From Protula sp. h YS-2021 (taxonomy: Eukaryota > Annelida > Polychaeta > Sabellida > Serpulidae): a stretch of DNA of 64,000 nucleotides. The notes under the pieces are model-generated. The model searched no databases and was not told the origin of the DNA. It was given only the letters and a program-made list of their open reading frames with translations. This document shows, in pieces, positions 24,940 to 37,707 of this stretch; within the stretch, counting starts at the first letter, position 1; each line of letters starts with the position of its first letter. Made by a program: the position numbers and the translations under genes. Where the stretch lies: assembly GCA_949752745.1 (NCBI GenBank), contig OX457026.1, positions 35,269,911-35,333,910 on the forward strand, given 5' to 3'.

Positions 24940-25430
24940 GCTGCAGTCTGCCTTGAAACATGTAGGTACCATGAGTACGTATTTGATCTTAACTCACTGG
25001 ACACTTCAAGACAATCAAATAGACAGTATTAGGTTTCAACGTCGCGGAATTCTTTCCAAGTGGAAAAGCAACTGTGTTAGATTGATAACGCTGATTTTTC
25101 CTTGCAATGATCATCCGGTAAATAAATCAGCTATTCAAGCATCACTTCCAGTCGTTGACAGCATATCATCAACAGTTACAACATTATTTTTCCTTACATC
25201 AAAATATCCATCTTTGTCCAGGTCATCTGGATTATCTTGAAGAAATTTGGCAAATGGAATCAGTTGCTGAGTCTCGTCGTACAGAAATTGACATATCTTG
25301 TACAGAATTAGTGCTCATTTTGTTTAGGAAAGATTTTATGTTTCTTGACCACCGAAGTCTTTCAATACTTCCTGTGGGTCCTCATTGTAAAAAAAGTGTT
25401 CAAATGTAATAGGCGATGTTGATAGTTGTA
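24940..25430 (-). pseudogene. Polinton packaging ATPase (FtsK/HerA type), broken
   Basis: The minus strand of about 25330-25000 reads FLYDETQQLIPFAKFL, then KNNVVTVDDMLS, the Walker B block (usually NLVVIDDLM), then IADLFT and, after stops, ISVINLTQLLFH, which matches the conserved ISVIFLTQNLFH-type block of Polinton ATPases. The Walker A end is not recognisable. At least three stops occur. Confidence 0.7.
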
Positions 25431-25599
25431 AGTTGTCTCAGTTGTCTCAGATACCTCAGTGTTTCCATTAAGGGGTGCTCCGGAGCACCAGAGCTCTTGA
25501 ACTCCGACGCTCGGCACTTTGATACTGTTATGTTAATATCCAAATGAAAGAGCATTCCTAAAATAACAATTTATCTGAAAAATGCAATCCGCTTACAAG

Positions 25600-26885
25600 G
25601 GCCAAAACAACACAGAGACAGTAATGATTCGCATAATCAGCGACCTTCTTTATAGCCTAGACAACAACCAAGCAGTTCTAGTTACGTTATTGGATCTCTC
25701 AGCCGCTTTCGGCACCGTACGATTCTACTAGAACGACTGAAGAAGTCTCATGGCATTTCAACGATTGCACTTGAACGGCTGAAGTCGTATCTAAGGTCTG
25801 ACCGGGTGTGTGTAGATGGTGTCCACTCAAAAATTCAGAAGCTAGACAGATCGGTCCCACAGGGGTCATTGTTGGGTCCTCGACTCTACAATGACAATAC
25901 CCGTAGGATACCTTATACGTGTTATTCTGTCCTTACTATACCACGCAAATGCGGATAGTAGCACAAGTCAACTGGGATGGATTCGGATTTCAAAGTGGAA
26001 GTTTCCAAAATGGCTTCAAATGCTTCAATGGTCAATGGTTGGATGAACCAAATAGGTTAAAACCCAATCCAGAAAAAACACAGAATTTTTAGTTATAGCA
26101 AGCAGAAAAAATCAACCCAAAATGTGGAAATTGATTGTACTCATGTGAAACGCTCCTGTACAGCCAAGCTACGTGCTGTCACTAAGGACGGCAAACTAAA
26201 TATGGCAAATCATATCAGTAACATTTGTAAGGTGTATTATTACTGTATCACGTGGATACGAAAGGTGCGCAAATGCCTTACATTTGATAGTGCAAAAAGC
26301 CATAACCCATGCCCGTGTTATATCGAGATTGGATTACTTTAACAGTTTCCTTATCAATTTACCAAAGTCCCAAATAGCATGTCTACCGAAAGTTCAAAAT
26401 GCGGGGGCTCGTCTTATTAGCGGCAAAAACAAATTCGATCATGTCTCTGACGTACACAAGGAACTACATTGGCTCCCTGTTCAACAAAGGATTGAATATA
26501 AGCTGCTAGCAATTTCCTATGAGTCTTTCCATGGCTCAACTTTATAAGACTACAGGAAACCTGAGATCAGAAAATAAACTCCTTTTAGTTGAAAACCGTG
26601 CTAGAACAAAATATGGTGAAAGATGTTTCCAAAATGCTGGACGATTATTATGGAATAAACTGCTTTTAGTATTACAGCTTCCAAATCTTTTAACAACTTC
26701 AAGAAATCACTTAAGATACATTTATTCAGTATTGCATATACCTAGTCATTTTCTAATTTGCTTTCATGTTAAGATATTATTTGTTTTTATTCTATTTTAT
26801 ATCATGGTACATTTATATATTTACTTGCTGAGCGCTTAAATTTTTTAAGCGCTACAAAAGCGATTCAGTAATAATAATAATGTTT
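25600..26885 (+). mobile_element. CR1-like LINE, 3' part, degenerate
   Basis: Plus-strand pieces of a CR1/L2-type reverse transcriptase end: LLDLSAAF (about 25695), a VPQGSLLGP block (about 25855), SNICKVYYYCITWIRKVRKCL (26217), VISRLDYFNSFLINLPKSQ (about 26320), VQNAGARLISGKNKFDHVS (about 26395) and LHWLPVQQRIEYKLL (26466). It ends close to an AATAATAATAAT tail at 26869, typical of microsatellite-like LINE 3' ends. It lies opposite to, and interrupts, the Polinton remnant. Stops and frameshifts are abundant. Confidence 0.85.
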
Positions 26886-26889
26886 TGGT

Positions 26890-28250
26890 ACAGATCTCAC
26901 CTCCACAGTGCTGCCGAACACTGGTACTTTGGAGCATGGCTCATGTTCCGTTTCAAATTGAAGGGTGTTGTGATTGTAAGGTTGCAAATGTTGTAGTGAT
27001 AAATGTTATCGGTTTTCCGTCTTCAAATCGCATGATGTTAGTACGGGATGCACTTCTATTTGTACTAAACCCGTAGGGTGCAGTTCGGAAATCGTCGACG
27101 ATGACACGCTTATCAAAAGCAAACTTGTCGTCTTTTGGTTGATTGGCGGTGGGCAGAGATTTGTTTTGCAGTCTGTCAAAATAGTTTTGTTCTCTGTTTT
27201 GATAAGAGTGCCACCATGGAGTGCGGAAAACGTCGTCGGTGACACGCTTATCAAAATAAACTTGTAATCTTTTTGTTGATTTATGGTCAGGAAGGTTTTT
27301 ATGGCGTCCGTATCAACATACATGGCTCTTGGGCCTGGTTTTTCAAAGTAGTTGTACAGTTGAAGTCTTGCCTGAGCATGTTACGTTCTGATACTTGAAG
27401 AAAGTCCTCTATATTTTCAGCGCATTTGTGCCATCTCTTCTGACACAAACCTAGCATCTGTCACTATTTGTTTGTCACTGATTAAATGGTCAAAGTACGC
27501 TTTTGTGACATACTCCATATGAGTCATATGGCTCGCTGCCCAAACTACCCCCAAAATCAATTCAGCATAACCTTTGCCAAAGCACGTAGGCCTGGGTTCT
27601 TTTCTAGTTCTGTCCATTCTGACAGAATCCCTTCTTAGATCGTTAATTTGCAAAGTATTTCAACCGGTACTTTTCACGGACACATCATGCAGGCCATCCA
27701 CTCCCTGTTTTCTTTTCAGGAATGTGTTTATATAGCTTGTAAAAAGTACTCCAGGTTTAGCTTTAGAACTCGACATGATCAAAATTAAATTCCAGACTTG
27801 GTGAATTTAAACGATTTGATAACCATTTTCAACGCCTTCTTCAGTTCATCTGTGACCCAGTGAGCCTTCTTTGATGGTATGACTGCATTTTGTTTTCTAA
27901 TTTTGATCAGCACACGTTGATCTTGTAGCAGGATACTGTGGTGGCAACACTTCACATTTCAAAAGCCCTTCGTACTGATCTGGTGGTTCAAATTTTGCAA
28001 ATATTCTTTGTTGATGTCCCAGGTGATATTTTCCAGTTTTGTTTATATAAGGATAAAGGGATGTGACGTCATAGTGCTTTATTGAGTCGTCATGTATGGC
28101 TCTTTGAAAAATGTGAATGCCTCTATTTTGCACCGAAAAACGCTCCTCTTCGCTTCAATGGCTTTACGGTATCCAAGCTTTCAACAAAATCCTGATTTTC
28201 AGAAATGCCATCACCCCACTTGCACCCCCACTTGAATCTATAAATGTAGC
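26890..28250 (-). pseudogene. Polinton DNA polymerase B, palm and C-terminal half, broken
   Basis: The minus strand from about 28250 reads DFVESLDTVKPLKRRGAFFG, then YDVTSLYPYINKTGKY with GH downstream, the catalytic A motif of protein-primed PolB. After decay, ARLQLYNYFEKPG and YVDTDA appear (27375-27300), the C motif (usually YxDTDS). Downstream is a local duplication of about 130 bp (near 27080-27180 and 27210-27300) and a further decayed tail. Confidence 0.8.
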
Positions 28251-28254
28251 CTTG

Positions 28255-31200
28255 ACTTTCTAAGAAATTTCGTCTGTTTCACTAACACTGTGTCACCAAT
28301 ATTTATATCTGACTTCTTTATGCATTGTCTATCTTCAGCAAATTTCTTGAGTTTGGCCTTGTTGTTTTCAGCGTATTTCTGGGTCAAGATCTTCATTGGC
28401 TCCTCTGCGTTTTGCCCTGAATGAAGAAATTCGATGCCTGTGGGGCAGCGGGATAGTTTCTCAAAAACGGAAACATGTCTTATTTCCTATTCTTCGACTT
28501 AGGTAATATCTTTTTAAACGTAGACATGAAACGTCCTACCTCATCCTAAGCCTCCGGAAAACGGGGTGTGGTTTTCTTGTATTTAAAACCCAACTATTCT
28601 GCAAATTTGCCGAAGCTTTCTCCATTAAGCGGTGGACAATTATCTGGTTTTACCACTTTGGGAATACCAAATATGCTAAAAATATTGTACAACCTAGGAA
28701 TAACTACATTTTACTGTGTAGAAGACCCGCTTTCCACGACTGCATATCTCGAAAAATAATCGATTACTACCAATGCATATTTATTCCCTATGTCATAAAA
28801 ATCAACACCTACATTGTACCATGGTAATTTGCAGTGGTTCCGTGACATTGCTGTCAGTTACAGCTTGGCATAATATACAAGACCTAACCATATTTTCACA
28901 TAATCTATCCATTTTTTGGAACTAGAAATTACTGCGTAGTAATCGTTTCGTTTTAACTTGATCCTGATGGCCTTCATGGGCAAACTCCGCTACCCTTTGT
29001 TGTAAACCTTGTGGAAATATAATTTTATTTCCTCGCAGAAGCAGCCTATTTTTCACGTTTAGTGCTCCAGGAACCGCATCTCTGAGGTATAGACCGTTAA
29101 GAGCCCTCTCTCAGGAAGCTACGTACTTGAAAACACTGCAAAGTTTTATCCTTGCTGGCTGCTCTCTCATTTCTTCCATAGTTAGAGCTTTGGGGTTTTC
29201 GGATTTCCAACACCATGTTAACATACTGATTTGTACTGTCAGCTACGGTGCTACAGCCTGTGTTTTGTGTATGCATTTTATGTATAAAAGTAATCTGCTG
29301 AGTTTTCACTGCCCTTTTGGTGCAGTACTTTAGTGTCAACCCCTTGCAATTTCTAAAGCCAGTTTTTAATTCTTGCTGACGGTTTGGATCTTAGGTTATT
29401 GAATAATCCAGGCAAAGGAAACCTGAAATGGTGGCATGACCACGCGATTGCGTATGCCTCCCGTTCAATTTGAAAGCACCGCTTCTCCTTATCAGTTAAA
29501 AATTTACTTCCATAACAAAATACTCGACCCTTCCGCATGAGCAGGCTTGAAACTGGGTAAGAATTAGCGTCCACAACTACCCCTGTTCATTTTCAAGGAT
29601 TGAGATTGAAATACGCCATGACTGAATCAGAGGTCAGGCTCTCTTTGATGGCTCTCAGTGTGTTCTCCCGCCTCTCTCCCTATTCAAAAAACCGAATCTT
29701 GCAGTAATTTGGGATGACCCGAGATACGTAATTTGTCATCCGGAACTGAGGCTACGGCACTGAAATACATTCTGGGGCAGACTTATATTTTGTATTGCCT
29801 CCACCTTTTTTGATCAAGCGAGATCTCATCTTCGCTAGATACCATACTGTAGAAAACGAAGGAAGATTTATAAAACGTGCATTTCTCAGGACGCGCGGTT
29901 AAAACGCGTGAAGAGCTTTATCGTACTCTTCCACACTAGACCCGTACACAAGTAAATCCTCACTTATGTTTATCTGTTTTTATCGCTGATCTCGTTTTTG
30001 ACTGTTTCATTGAACAACTCAGCTGCCGCATTTACACCAAAAAATAAACGCTTCTACCGGAATAAACCCATGTGGGTTGAGAATGTTCTAATGTCTCGCG
30101 ATTCGAACTGATTATAATCTCGTCGATTGTGGTTATGTGTGGTTTCTCTTTATTGCCCGGTTTACGACTCGCATGTCAATACAAAGTTTAGGTTCGCCGT
30201 TGTGGTTTGGCACTAATACAACTGGATTTATCAATCTGGTTTCATTATATCTTTTTTAGTAGCTAGTCAACAGAGTTCTCGACTGCCCGCCGTTTGTGAA
30301 ATCGGATATGCCTATGAGCCTGATTAACAAGTTTCACTATCTTGTCCATGTGTAGCATTATTTCAGTCCTTCAGTATTTCCCAGGCCTGTAAACACGGTT
30401 GGATATTGGCGCACTAGTTTGTATTTTACAGCCTCAACACGGTTTACGATTTTCAGTACTCTTAATTCACATGCCGGTTCACAGCTAAGGAGCGGTACAT
30501 TTTTCACTACAATACATTTTGCCCCCGCACACCTGTGTTTTTATTCTACGGTTGATGTGAATTCCCCTTCGATATCCAAAGGCTTGCTCGGTGTATATAC
30601 AAATAGCTTTGTATTTGCGCGGATAATTTCTACGCCTAAACTTTCACCAATACAGTTTGCCATGAATTGTTTATTTTTATCCGTATTTTAGGCAAGTGCT
30701 TTTTGTTTGATTCTGTACGGCAAATGTGTACTCATCATCAAAGGAGCTGTAAGTTCGAGATACAGATATACTTTTCAATCTACATCGAATTGGTTTAGTT
30801 TTGGTCGAATGCTAGTCCTTTTCTTTGCACGGTTGTAGTTTGCAAAGTGATTCGGTTTTTTAACAAAAATTGCATGTTCTTCCTTTAGTAGAGCATTCCG
30901 AATCGATATGCGGGTAATTTCCACCTCAGTTGTAACACGATCTTTGGCTTTTCTCATCCCCACTTTCGTGAATACGAAGACGTTCTTTATTTCTTTTTTG
31001 CACAACATTTACAGGTTCGCCCTCAATTTCTTTAACCTCTTCGGAGACACTGAGATTTACAGCTTTATATAATGTTTAATTTCACCATCCACATCAGCAA
31101 ATTCACATTTTTTAGCTATTTGGCTTAGTTTAGTACCATATGTATCCATTGTTTCATCCGACACTTGCTTCGTCTGGCGAGAGTTGTAAAGAGAGAATAC

Positions 31201-31500
31201 TACGTTTTTTATGCTCGAAGTATGAGGTTAGTTTTGTTTTGGCTGCGTCAGAATCTTCGCCCGTCCCTTATAGAGTTTAAAAAATGTCATATACAAAATG
31301 CAATGCAACAGTAAAATGTTATGGCCAAGATGCAAAAAGACTCTATGCTGCTACAGTTCTTTATTGTTGTGATTATGCTAGACTATTCTCAATCAAGTAG
31401 AATGGTTCTTTTTCCATCCGAGTCTATTTTTACATGATGATGGAATCGACAACCAGAACGAAAGTGATGTAACCCGCTCGTATATACTTTGTTACTCGAT
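28255..31500 (-). mobile_element. Ty3/gypsy LTR retrotransposon fragment, degenerate
   Basis: Minus-strand order: gag (about 31400-30780, KLTSYFEHKK, DTYGTKLSQIAKKCEFADVD, then a knuckle-like KKPNHFANYN that has lost its cysteines), RT (about 30250, PVVLVPNHNGEPKLCIDMR; about 29950, INISEDLLVYGSSVEEYDKAL), RNase H (29574-29353, VFCYGSKFLTDKEKRCFQIE), integrase (about 28870-28600, NKYALVVIDYFSRYAVVES and PKVVKPDNCPPLNGE) and an integrase C-terminal DTVLVKQ block near 28300. No LTRs were found at either edge, and stops are frequent. The fragment separates two parts of the Polinton polymerase. Confidence 0.85.
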
Positions 31501-31559
31501 ATAATAAGTGAGAACATCACAGACCTATGGTGTCTTCTTTTAGAATTATTTTTCTGAAG

Positions 31560-32490
31560 ACAAACATGCAGGCATAAGAGATACTAATACTCTTCTAAAA
31601 AGGATCCATCACACCAGCCATACTCAAGAACAGGTTTCAAAACTCTCCATAAAATGTCTGCATCTGATCTACATTACTTGAGCAATTCTTCTTTTAAGCT
31701 GAAGGTTGTACATTTCTACACATCTTCGTCCCAAGCCAGAAAAGCTATCTTGTCTGCACTTCTCATTCAACCAGGGTTGTAGTATTAATCACAAGGAAGA
31801 TGATCAATATTTTTATTCTGGATTTCTTTGGTGTTGTATAAATGCGGAAGTAGCCTTTGGCCAGTTCTTTTAAGCCAAACTTTTTAGGAAATTAACTCAG
31901 AGCAGTAGGAAGGAAATTGATTGAATGTAGCATGCAGATTTTGTACGCTGGCACTTAAATAGACATAGTCTTGGCTACAAAAATATGAAAAAATATGCAA
32001 GTTTTCCTTTTCTTACGATTGCATTTTGATATAGATGCTACAACACTGGGTAGGAATCAGCCTTTGAAATTGTGGAAGTTGACTTTAGTGCGTATATTTC
32101 TCTTCTAGAAAAACGATCTATTGAACTTTTGAGTTGTATCTTTGCCATCAAAGACCATTTCGTTAGAGCCACATTTTTCATGTTTAGAACTACATTTTGC
32201 TGATAGCAGCAGCGAGTTTGTCCACGCATCGGTGACACACTTTATGTGCTACACATAAATTTGGTCGGTGTTCGTAAGACCAACACATATATTATTGGCA
32301 GCACGAGCAAACAATTCACAAAGCTTAGGGCATGTTTAATTAGTCTAAAAGGTTCGATTCAGTACACAATTTTAGTAGCGTGCAGCACAATGTTTTCGAT
32401 ACTGTGAGTGTGGGAAATGCGGACACATCTATCTTGCCACATTTACTGCAAGCATGCAACTGTTGTCTTTGTAAGTGTACTGGCGGTCGA
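31560..32490 (-). pseudogene. Polinton DNA polymerase B, N-terminal/exonuclease part, broken
   Basis: The minus strand contains CHRC, then VFDGKDTTQKFNRS (about 32150), a degenerate exonuclease I block with DSYPVL (about 32045), ELAKGYFRIY (about 31870) and RSDADILWRVLKPVLEY (about 31670), matching the YCRSDVDIL block of the exonuclease III region. Roughly 200 residues between this and the palm part are missing, so the gypsy event was accompanied or followed by deletion. Confidence 0.7.
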
Positions 32491-34800
32491 GAAATATGCA
32501 ATATGCACTGTATACTGAAAGCAATTATTGTGAATTTCTGTTCTGACTTTTTATTAATAATCGGTTTGAGGCCTTCAATTCTTTGATACCGGGCTTAGAC
32601 CTATTTTTGAGATTAACAATGGTAAAGCAACCTATCAATGACTGTCTTCATGCAGTTGATTGAGCTTCAGGTACATGATATAAAGTAATATATTTAATTA
32701 CAGAATTTACAAAATTAAAGCAGAAATATATCCTCCTGTGTTTGACATTGCTTGCTGCAGTTCACCACAGGGCCTCTGTATGCTGAGAGTTGCAACTTTA
32801 GCTACAGATTAGCTATGTTGGCCAAGGCCATCTGATGATTATGTCTTTTGTTATTGTGTGGCTTCCAAAATCACTTTGACCGCATTAGTGTGAAAATTGT
32901 TCAATATTTTTTCTCCTTTATTGAATGTATATTAAAGGCGAGCATGTACGTTTACAAACTGCATTACAAGCTATGTTTTAAATTTAAAAACAACAACAGT
33001 CAACAAATTAGGTTAAAACGACAACCTATTTCTCACAGGCTAAATATTAAACACTTCGCCAATAAAATATTTCAAAAATTACGTCCTCAATTCAAGTTTA
33101 ATATTGAAACCTTTTCGGCCTTACTTTGTTTGGCTTTATTTACAGATAAAGAATGTTATTTTCAGCTTGCGAAACCATTCTAAGAAATTTTTGTTCTCAA
33201 GTTTGAAACTTTTCAATTGAAGTATAATTTTGCTACTTACTCCAGAAACGGCATCCGTCCCCGACCATCACCATAAAACAGTGCGTATGTGAAGCTCATA
33301 ATTTAATGAAAATTCAGTGTATTTGAAATGACTAGGTAAGATTATGCATCCACGCGTCGTTGTTTAAAACCATTATAAGTATTTCACCATGCTCAGCGTA
33401 TTTCGCTTATGGAAATAATACTCACTGTCATTTATGACATATATATTATGAAAACGAAAATGAAAATATTTCATGAAAATGAAAACAAGGGCAAAAACAA
33501 TAAGCAAGGTGGAAAACTTCAGATCAAGTAATAAACATGTGCGACATTTTGGAATCTTAGGAACAGCCTGGTCAGAAGAATAGTAAAGACAAACGGAAGG
33601 ACCATTAAAAAGAAGACAGATCCGTGCAACTTAGATATACTCTTTGCAAGCCTTTGACTTGCTAGGTGTTAATAAGTTTTTATAACAAATTATATGCCCT
33701 TGTATTGATTTGTTATTTCAGCAGAGGAAACAATATCAAAAGTTGCATGTTTTGGATACAAATAATTCAATTGAGCATACTGATCATCACTCTAGATTAA
33801 AGTACTCATTATATCATTATAGCACACATTATAGTACATATACAATACAACCATTTTTATCCAAACTATGTTAAGAAATTTCTCATTTCAAAAGAATTTT
33901 GAAGTTTGACACAAGTTTATGAACTTTTCTAAACTGCTTCGTGAGGATTGGGAGGACTCGGATTTTGTGATTGTAGGGGAAATGATTTGATAGTAACATT
34001 TGCGAGATTTGAATTGCAAATAGGATAATTTTAAAACTTTTTCTATTTCTTTTACCCGGCTTTGTTGCATTGAATAATATCTTGAACAAGATCATAAATT
34101 ATAGTTTTCCGAAATTTGATCGTTGTGTTAATTTGTTGGAGAGGTAATCTTGAAATCTGTGGTTTTGTTGGTTCAACGCGGTATTCGTATTTCGAACAAC
34201 CGATTTTGTCATGTGTAAAGCGTGGAGATCGCATTTTCTTAATGCTTAAAGGGATCTTTCGCTTCGGACACTCCCATCCAAACCATGTATTGGAAAGTGC
34301 GGATTCATAGAGCAACTGAAAAAGATAACCTGACCAAAAGATTATTGAACTACATTAAATCAACGAAAAAAAACTCAATGATGAATTTTTACGGAACTGC
34401 TCAAAGGAATTGGTCATTACATAATTAAAGAGTGACATCATGGCATAAACGACGATGAAAGCATTTCTTGTTATTTGCTTGCCACGAGGTGAATAGTAAC
34501 ATCAACTGCGTCGTGTTATAATTTCAGACAAATTATACCAACACCGGAAACATGACCTTCGAGCTCACGGAAAACATCGAAAGTTACCGAAAGGATTTTC
34601 CTTACGGTACGCCATATTGTTACTGTTTACATTAAATCGTGTAGAATCCTGTCTTCTTTACCGTTCTAGTTGTAACATCTGTGTATGTATATGAAAGATT
34701 GATGTTTTTATTTGTTAGCCGGGAAATTCTTTTTACTTTTTAGGCAACATTTGTTAGAAATACAACAACTTACTTTGACAACCCAGAGGCGTAATTTCCC
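32491..34800. other. No gene recognised
   Basis: AT-rich sequence. A plus-strand ORF of 111 codons (32848-33183) and two overlapping minus-strand ORFs (34315-34052 and 34095-33883, with FRKTIIYDLVQDIIQ) have no recognisable family. They may be more decayed Polinton or other element sequence. Confidence 0.35.
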
Positions 34801-34829
34801 TTTCACGTTGACAGCTCGTCAAAAGCCGG

Positions 34830-34895
34830 CGTATATATTTCGATCCAACCATTGAAGTAACATAACAGGATTCTGTATTTTCAAACACATTAAAG
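34830..34895 (+). promoter_or_regulatory. Candidate TATA box and 5' non-coding exon for eIF4G
   Basis: GTATATATTTCG at about 34830 could act as a TATA box; a start about 30 bp later would give a short exon ending at a good donor, CATTAAAG|GTAATG (34895/34896). The first convincing coding exon of eIF4G is 3 kb downstream. No transcript evidence exists here, so this is tentative. Confidence 0.25.
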
Positions 34896-35149
34896 GTAAT
34901 GTTGTATTTCTATTTGGGCTATTTTATTTTGTGTTGCACTTTCGAAACTGTACCAAGTGAGCAGAACCACGGTTATCGCAACGCATGGCTGTTTGAGCAG
35001 TCGGCTTGTTCCTTTATCTATATCTTATCATCTAACAGGGACACGAGTATTTTCACTTCGTGTGCATTGGAACCTACAATCCTGTTTAGATAAATTTGTT
35101 TCCCAGTTTTCTGTTGCTTTTCCTTTGATTCGTTAAACGTCTTCCTTGT

Positions 35150-36645
35150 GAATGGAGGTCCGAGGCAGCTCTAGCTCCGAGTCGGACTTATATAACATCG
35201 TATATCCCTCTGTCAGAGCTACGAGGCCTTCCATTGTTACGCTAATAGGTATAAACTTTGAATGTTCTGAGGCACGAATCCTGCACTCCAGCCCCAACAA
35301 TTCAAACATTTACTGAAAGTTCACGCTCAAAATACCCTTTTTGTTAGTCCTAGATGACTTTTGCGGTCTTCCTATGACAGCAAGAGTCATAGTTGCTATA
35401 ATAGAAAATGTCATTGATGTCAATTTTCAAATCTCGGCGCACGACTGGGGCCAACGGCGTTATTTTAGAAGGGGTGCATCACATAAATGGCCTAATTATA
35501 AATTATAGCGCACAAGTTTTATGGTCAGATAACAATTTTTTACTGAGAATAATATGTGTTTTCTTGAGATGAGGATATCGAACCCCTTATTATTGCCCAC
35601 AACAACAGTGAATCCACAGTTGCAAAACCGTGCCTTACTCTAGTTTGAGAGTTTCGCTGAGGTCGAAAATAATGCGCCAGGGTACTTGTCAGTGTGCTTT
35701 TAAAGAAAACGCCTGCCAGTTCGAGCCTCGGTGTCCTTGAACGTGCGCCGAAAGATCCAGAGCCTCAAAAATTGAGATCAATTGCCATTTCTATTGAAGG
35801 AACTGTGACCCTTTCTGTCTTAGGAAGATAGAAAGGGGCCGCTGGGACTACCTTTTTGCAAAATAGGCACAATTTTTAGTGAGCTGTATATTTCTTATGT
35901 GTTAATAAAAGTGCAGAAAAATTAGCTTCCGCACCCACCTGTCAAATGTTTGTTCACATTCCGGCCTTTAAATGTCACATGACTAAAGTCAGATGACCAA
36001 AAATTTAAATAAAGGGATCATAGTTTATTTGTAAAATATATACGAAAATAGTTGATAAATGCAGAGTTAGGAATAAATTTATTTTGTATACAGACAATAT
36101 TTGATGTTTTATTTTTTACGTTGTTTGTGAAATATCAATTCCAAAGTCTTTGGTGGATAATTGCAAAAATTATTGTTTCTCTTTTGCGTAATAAAGTATG
36201 ATCCCTGTATACAAACAAATGTCAATTATTGCGGGAGAATTGTGGTTATTTCCGTGTTATTTTCTTTTAAAGAAAGTGTAAACAGAAGTTGTAAATCATT
36301 ACCGTTGTACTTTGAGGGCTTTTAGTAAATGCCAGTAAAGACTTGTGGGTCGTTGAATCGCGCATAAAGTAGCCATAGGGGTGCCTCAGATCGAGCGCAG
36401 TTGACTTGCTTATCGTTATATAACGAGGCTTTGAAGCGGTGCCCGGAACTTTTGTGGAGTACCGCTTCTTGGAGCTAAGGCAGCTCTTGATTAAATTACT
36501 TCGGATATTTCTCTGTCAGAGCTGCAAAGCCTTTCATTGTTCCGATAATATGGGTCAGCTTCACATGTTCCGAGGCACCAAACGTTCATACTAGTTCCTA
36601 TTGCTCAAACGTTTACTGGAAGTTCGTGCACAATAAGTCAGTTCG
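35150..36645. repeat. Direct repeat pair (~175 bp), 35150-35335 and 36466-36645
   Basis: The two copies share GGCAGCTCT, TCTGTCAGAGCT, CATTGTT, a TGTTCYGAGGCAC block and TTTACTGRAAGTTC in the same order, about 1.3 kb apart. They could be remnants of LTR-like ends or a dispersed repeat. The 1.1 kb between contains two hairpin-repeat copies and no recognisable coding sequence. Confidence 0.6.
35340..35860. repeat. Two inverted copies of the hairpin-bearing repeat
   Basis: Copy 2 (35340-35445, minus strand) matches the 8883-8950 copy almost base for base across the hairpin. Copy 3 (35695-35860, plus strand) keeps the loop (GTCTTAGGAAGAT) but has a different stem, CCCTTTCT / AGAAAGGG. About 90 bp upstream of copy 3 a GTTCGAGCC box resembles a pol III B box, so a tRNA-derived SINE is possible. 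Confidence 0.55.
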
Positions 36646-37432
36646 TACTTTCAGAAATGATACGAGGCCCAGATCGTAGAATTGGATGGATGGTAGAATG
36701 AGACATTTAACGCAGATAGGCTGAAACCTGCTTACTCATTTTACTAATGGATATCCTTAGAACCACATACTTGAGAAAGTGTATCTCATAATCTTGTGAC
36801 ATAAAATTAAAAGTATCATTTGTTGTTGAAGAGAAAAGTTAAGATTAGCCAGATTGATCAGCTGTTTTTTGTTGACGTCGTCATCTTGGTTCCGCGACAT
36901 CGTTTGTAACGGTGTTGGTGATTGGTTAACGTTCAGGCCGACACTTTATTTCCCAAACTTGTGTATTGTTTACCTGAGAATCACAATTTATACTTCTGTG
37001 TATTTTATTGTCCGTACATTAGGAAGTTGTGTTCTGTATCAGCAATGTTTGGTTTGACCTCCTTTGTCAGTGGTATATATTTGACACAGTAAACAGTTCA
37101 CAGTTTCGGTTCCGCATGCTGGGTAGAGGAAACCCAATAAGGAAAACAATGCTAATTGTGCTAGAATTGGTTGGAGTAGATCAAAATTGGTGACAACATG
37201 TAAACTTCTGACTAAACTTGATAAGCCAGATGCACATTTACTAATCATTTGGACTGAAGTATTCGTTATTTTTTGGTAAATACAATTTATTTTCTTCCAC
37301 GGAAGATGCGAGTTTTCAGTATCACCAATTTGGCTATGCTGTAACTATGGCGTCCCTGCCCCAGGTGGTTAAAAAGAATCCAGACCACCGAGGCCCGGTG
37401 TAACAGTATATCCAACCTGTGCAGTTTACCCC

Positions 37433-37484
37433 GGGGGGGGGGGGGGTGGAAGATAGACCAGGCTATCCCCCCCCCCCCCACCTG
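37433..37484. repeat. Poly-G and poly-C runs in inverted arrangement
   Basis: A ~14-base G run and a ~13-base C run flank 23 bases containing GGAAGATAGACCAGGCTATCC, so the DNA could fold into a GC-rich hairpin. Nothing codes here. Confidence 0.85.
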
Positions 37485-37707
37485 ATATTTTGTGTCCCTT
37501 CATTGCTATCACTTTCTAAAGGGACGATAAAGTTGAATAATACAAGAAACCGCTTCTTGCAGGTCTTCAAGCGGAACCTATTTAAACCTGTTAAGCGTTT
37601 TTTTTTTTTCAAAATGGACCTATTTTTTGGCGAAAACGACCCATTAAAGCTATTAAAACCTATTTTTTAAAGCTGTAAATTTTTTTGTTGCCTATTTATT
37701 ATCTCCT

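Larger units (their letters stand above)
23500..32490 (-). mobile_element. Polinton (Maverick) remnant, nested by two retroelements
   Basis: Three hallmark Polinton genes are recognisable on the minus strand: protein-primed family B DNA polymerase (32490-31560 and 28250-26890), a genome-packaging ATPase (about 25430-24940) and a retroviral-type integrase (about 24504-23500). All are full of stops. The polymerase is cut by a Ty3/gypsy fragment, and a CR1-like LINE lies between polymerase and ATPase. Capsid and protease genes were not seen, and no terminal inverted repeats were found, so the element's true ends may lie outside these limits or be lost. Polintons are large self-synthesising, virus-related DNA transposons. 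Confidence 0.8.

Noticed and set aside
32848..33183. 111-codon plus-strand ORF
   Set aside because: AT-rich composition, Phe/Lys-rich translation and no motif; consistent with chance openness near decayed Polinton sequence.
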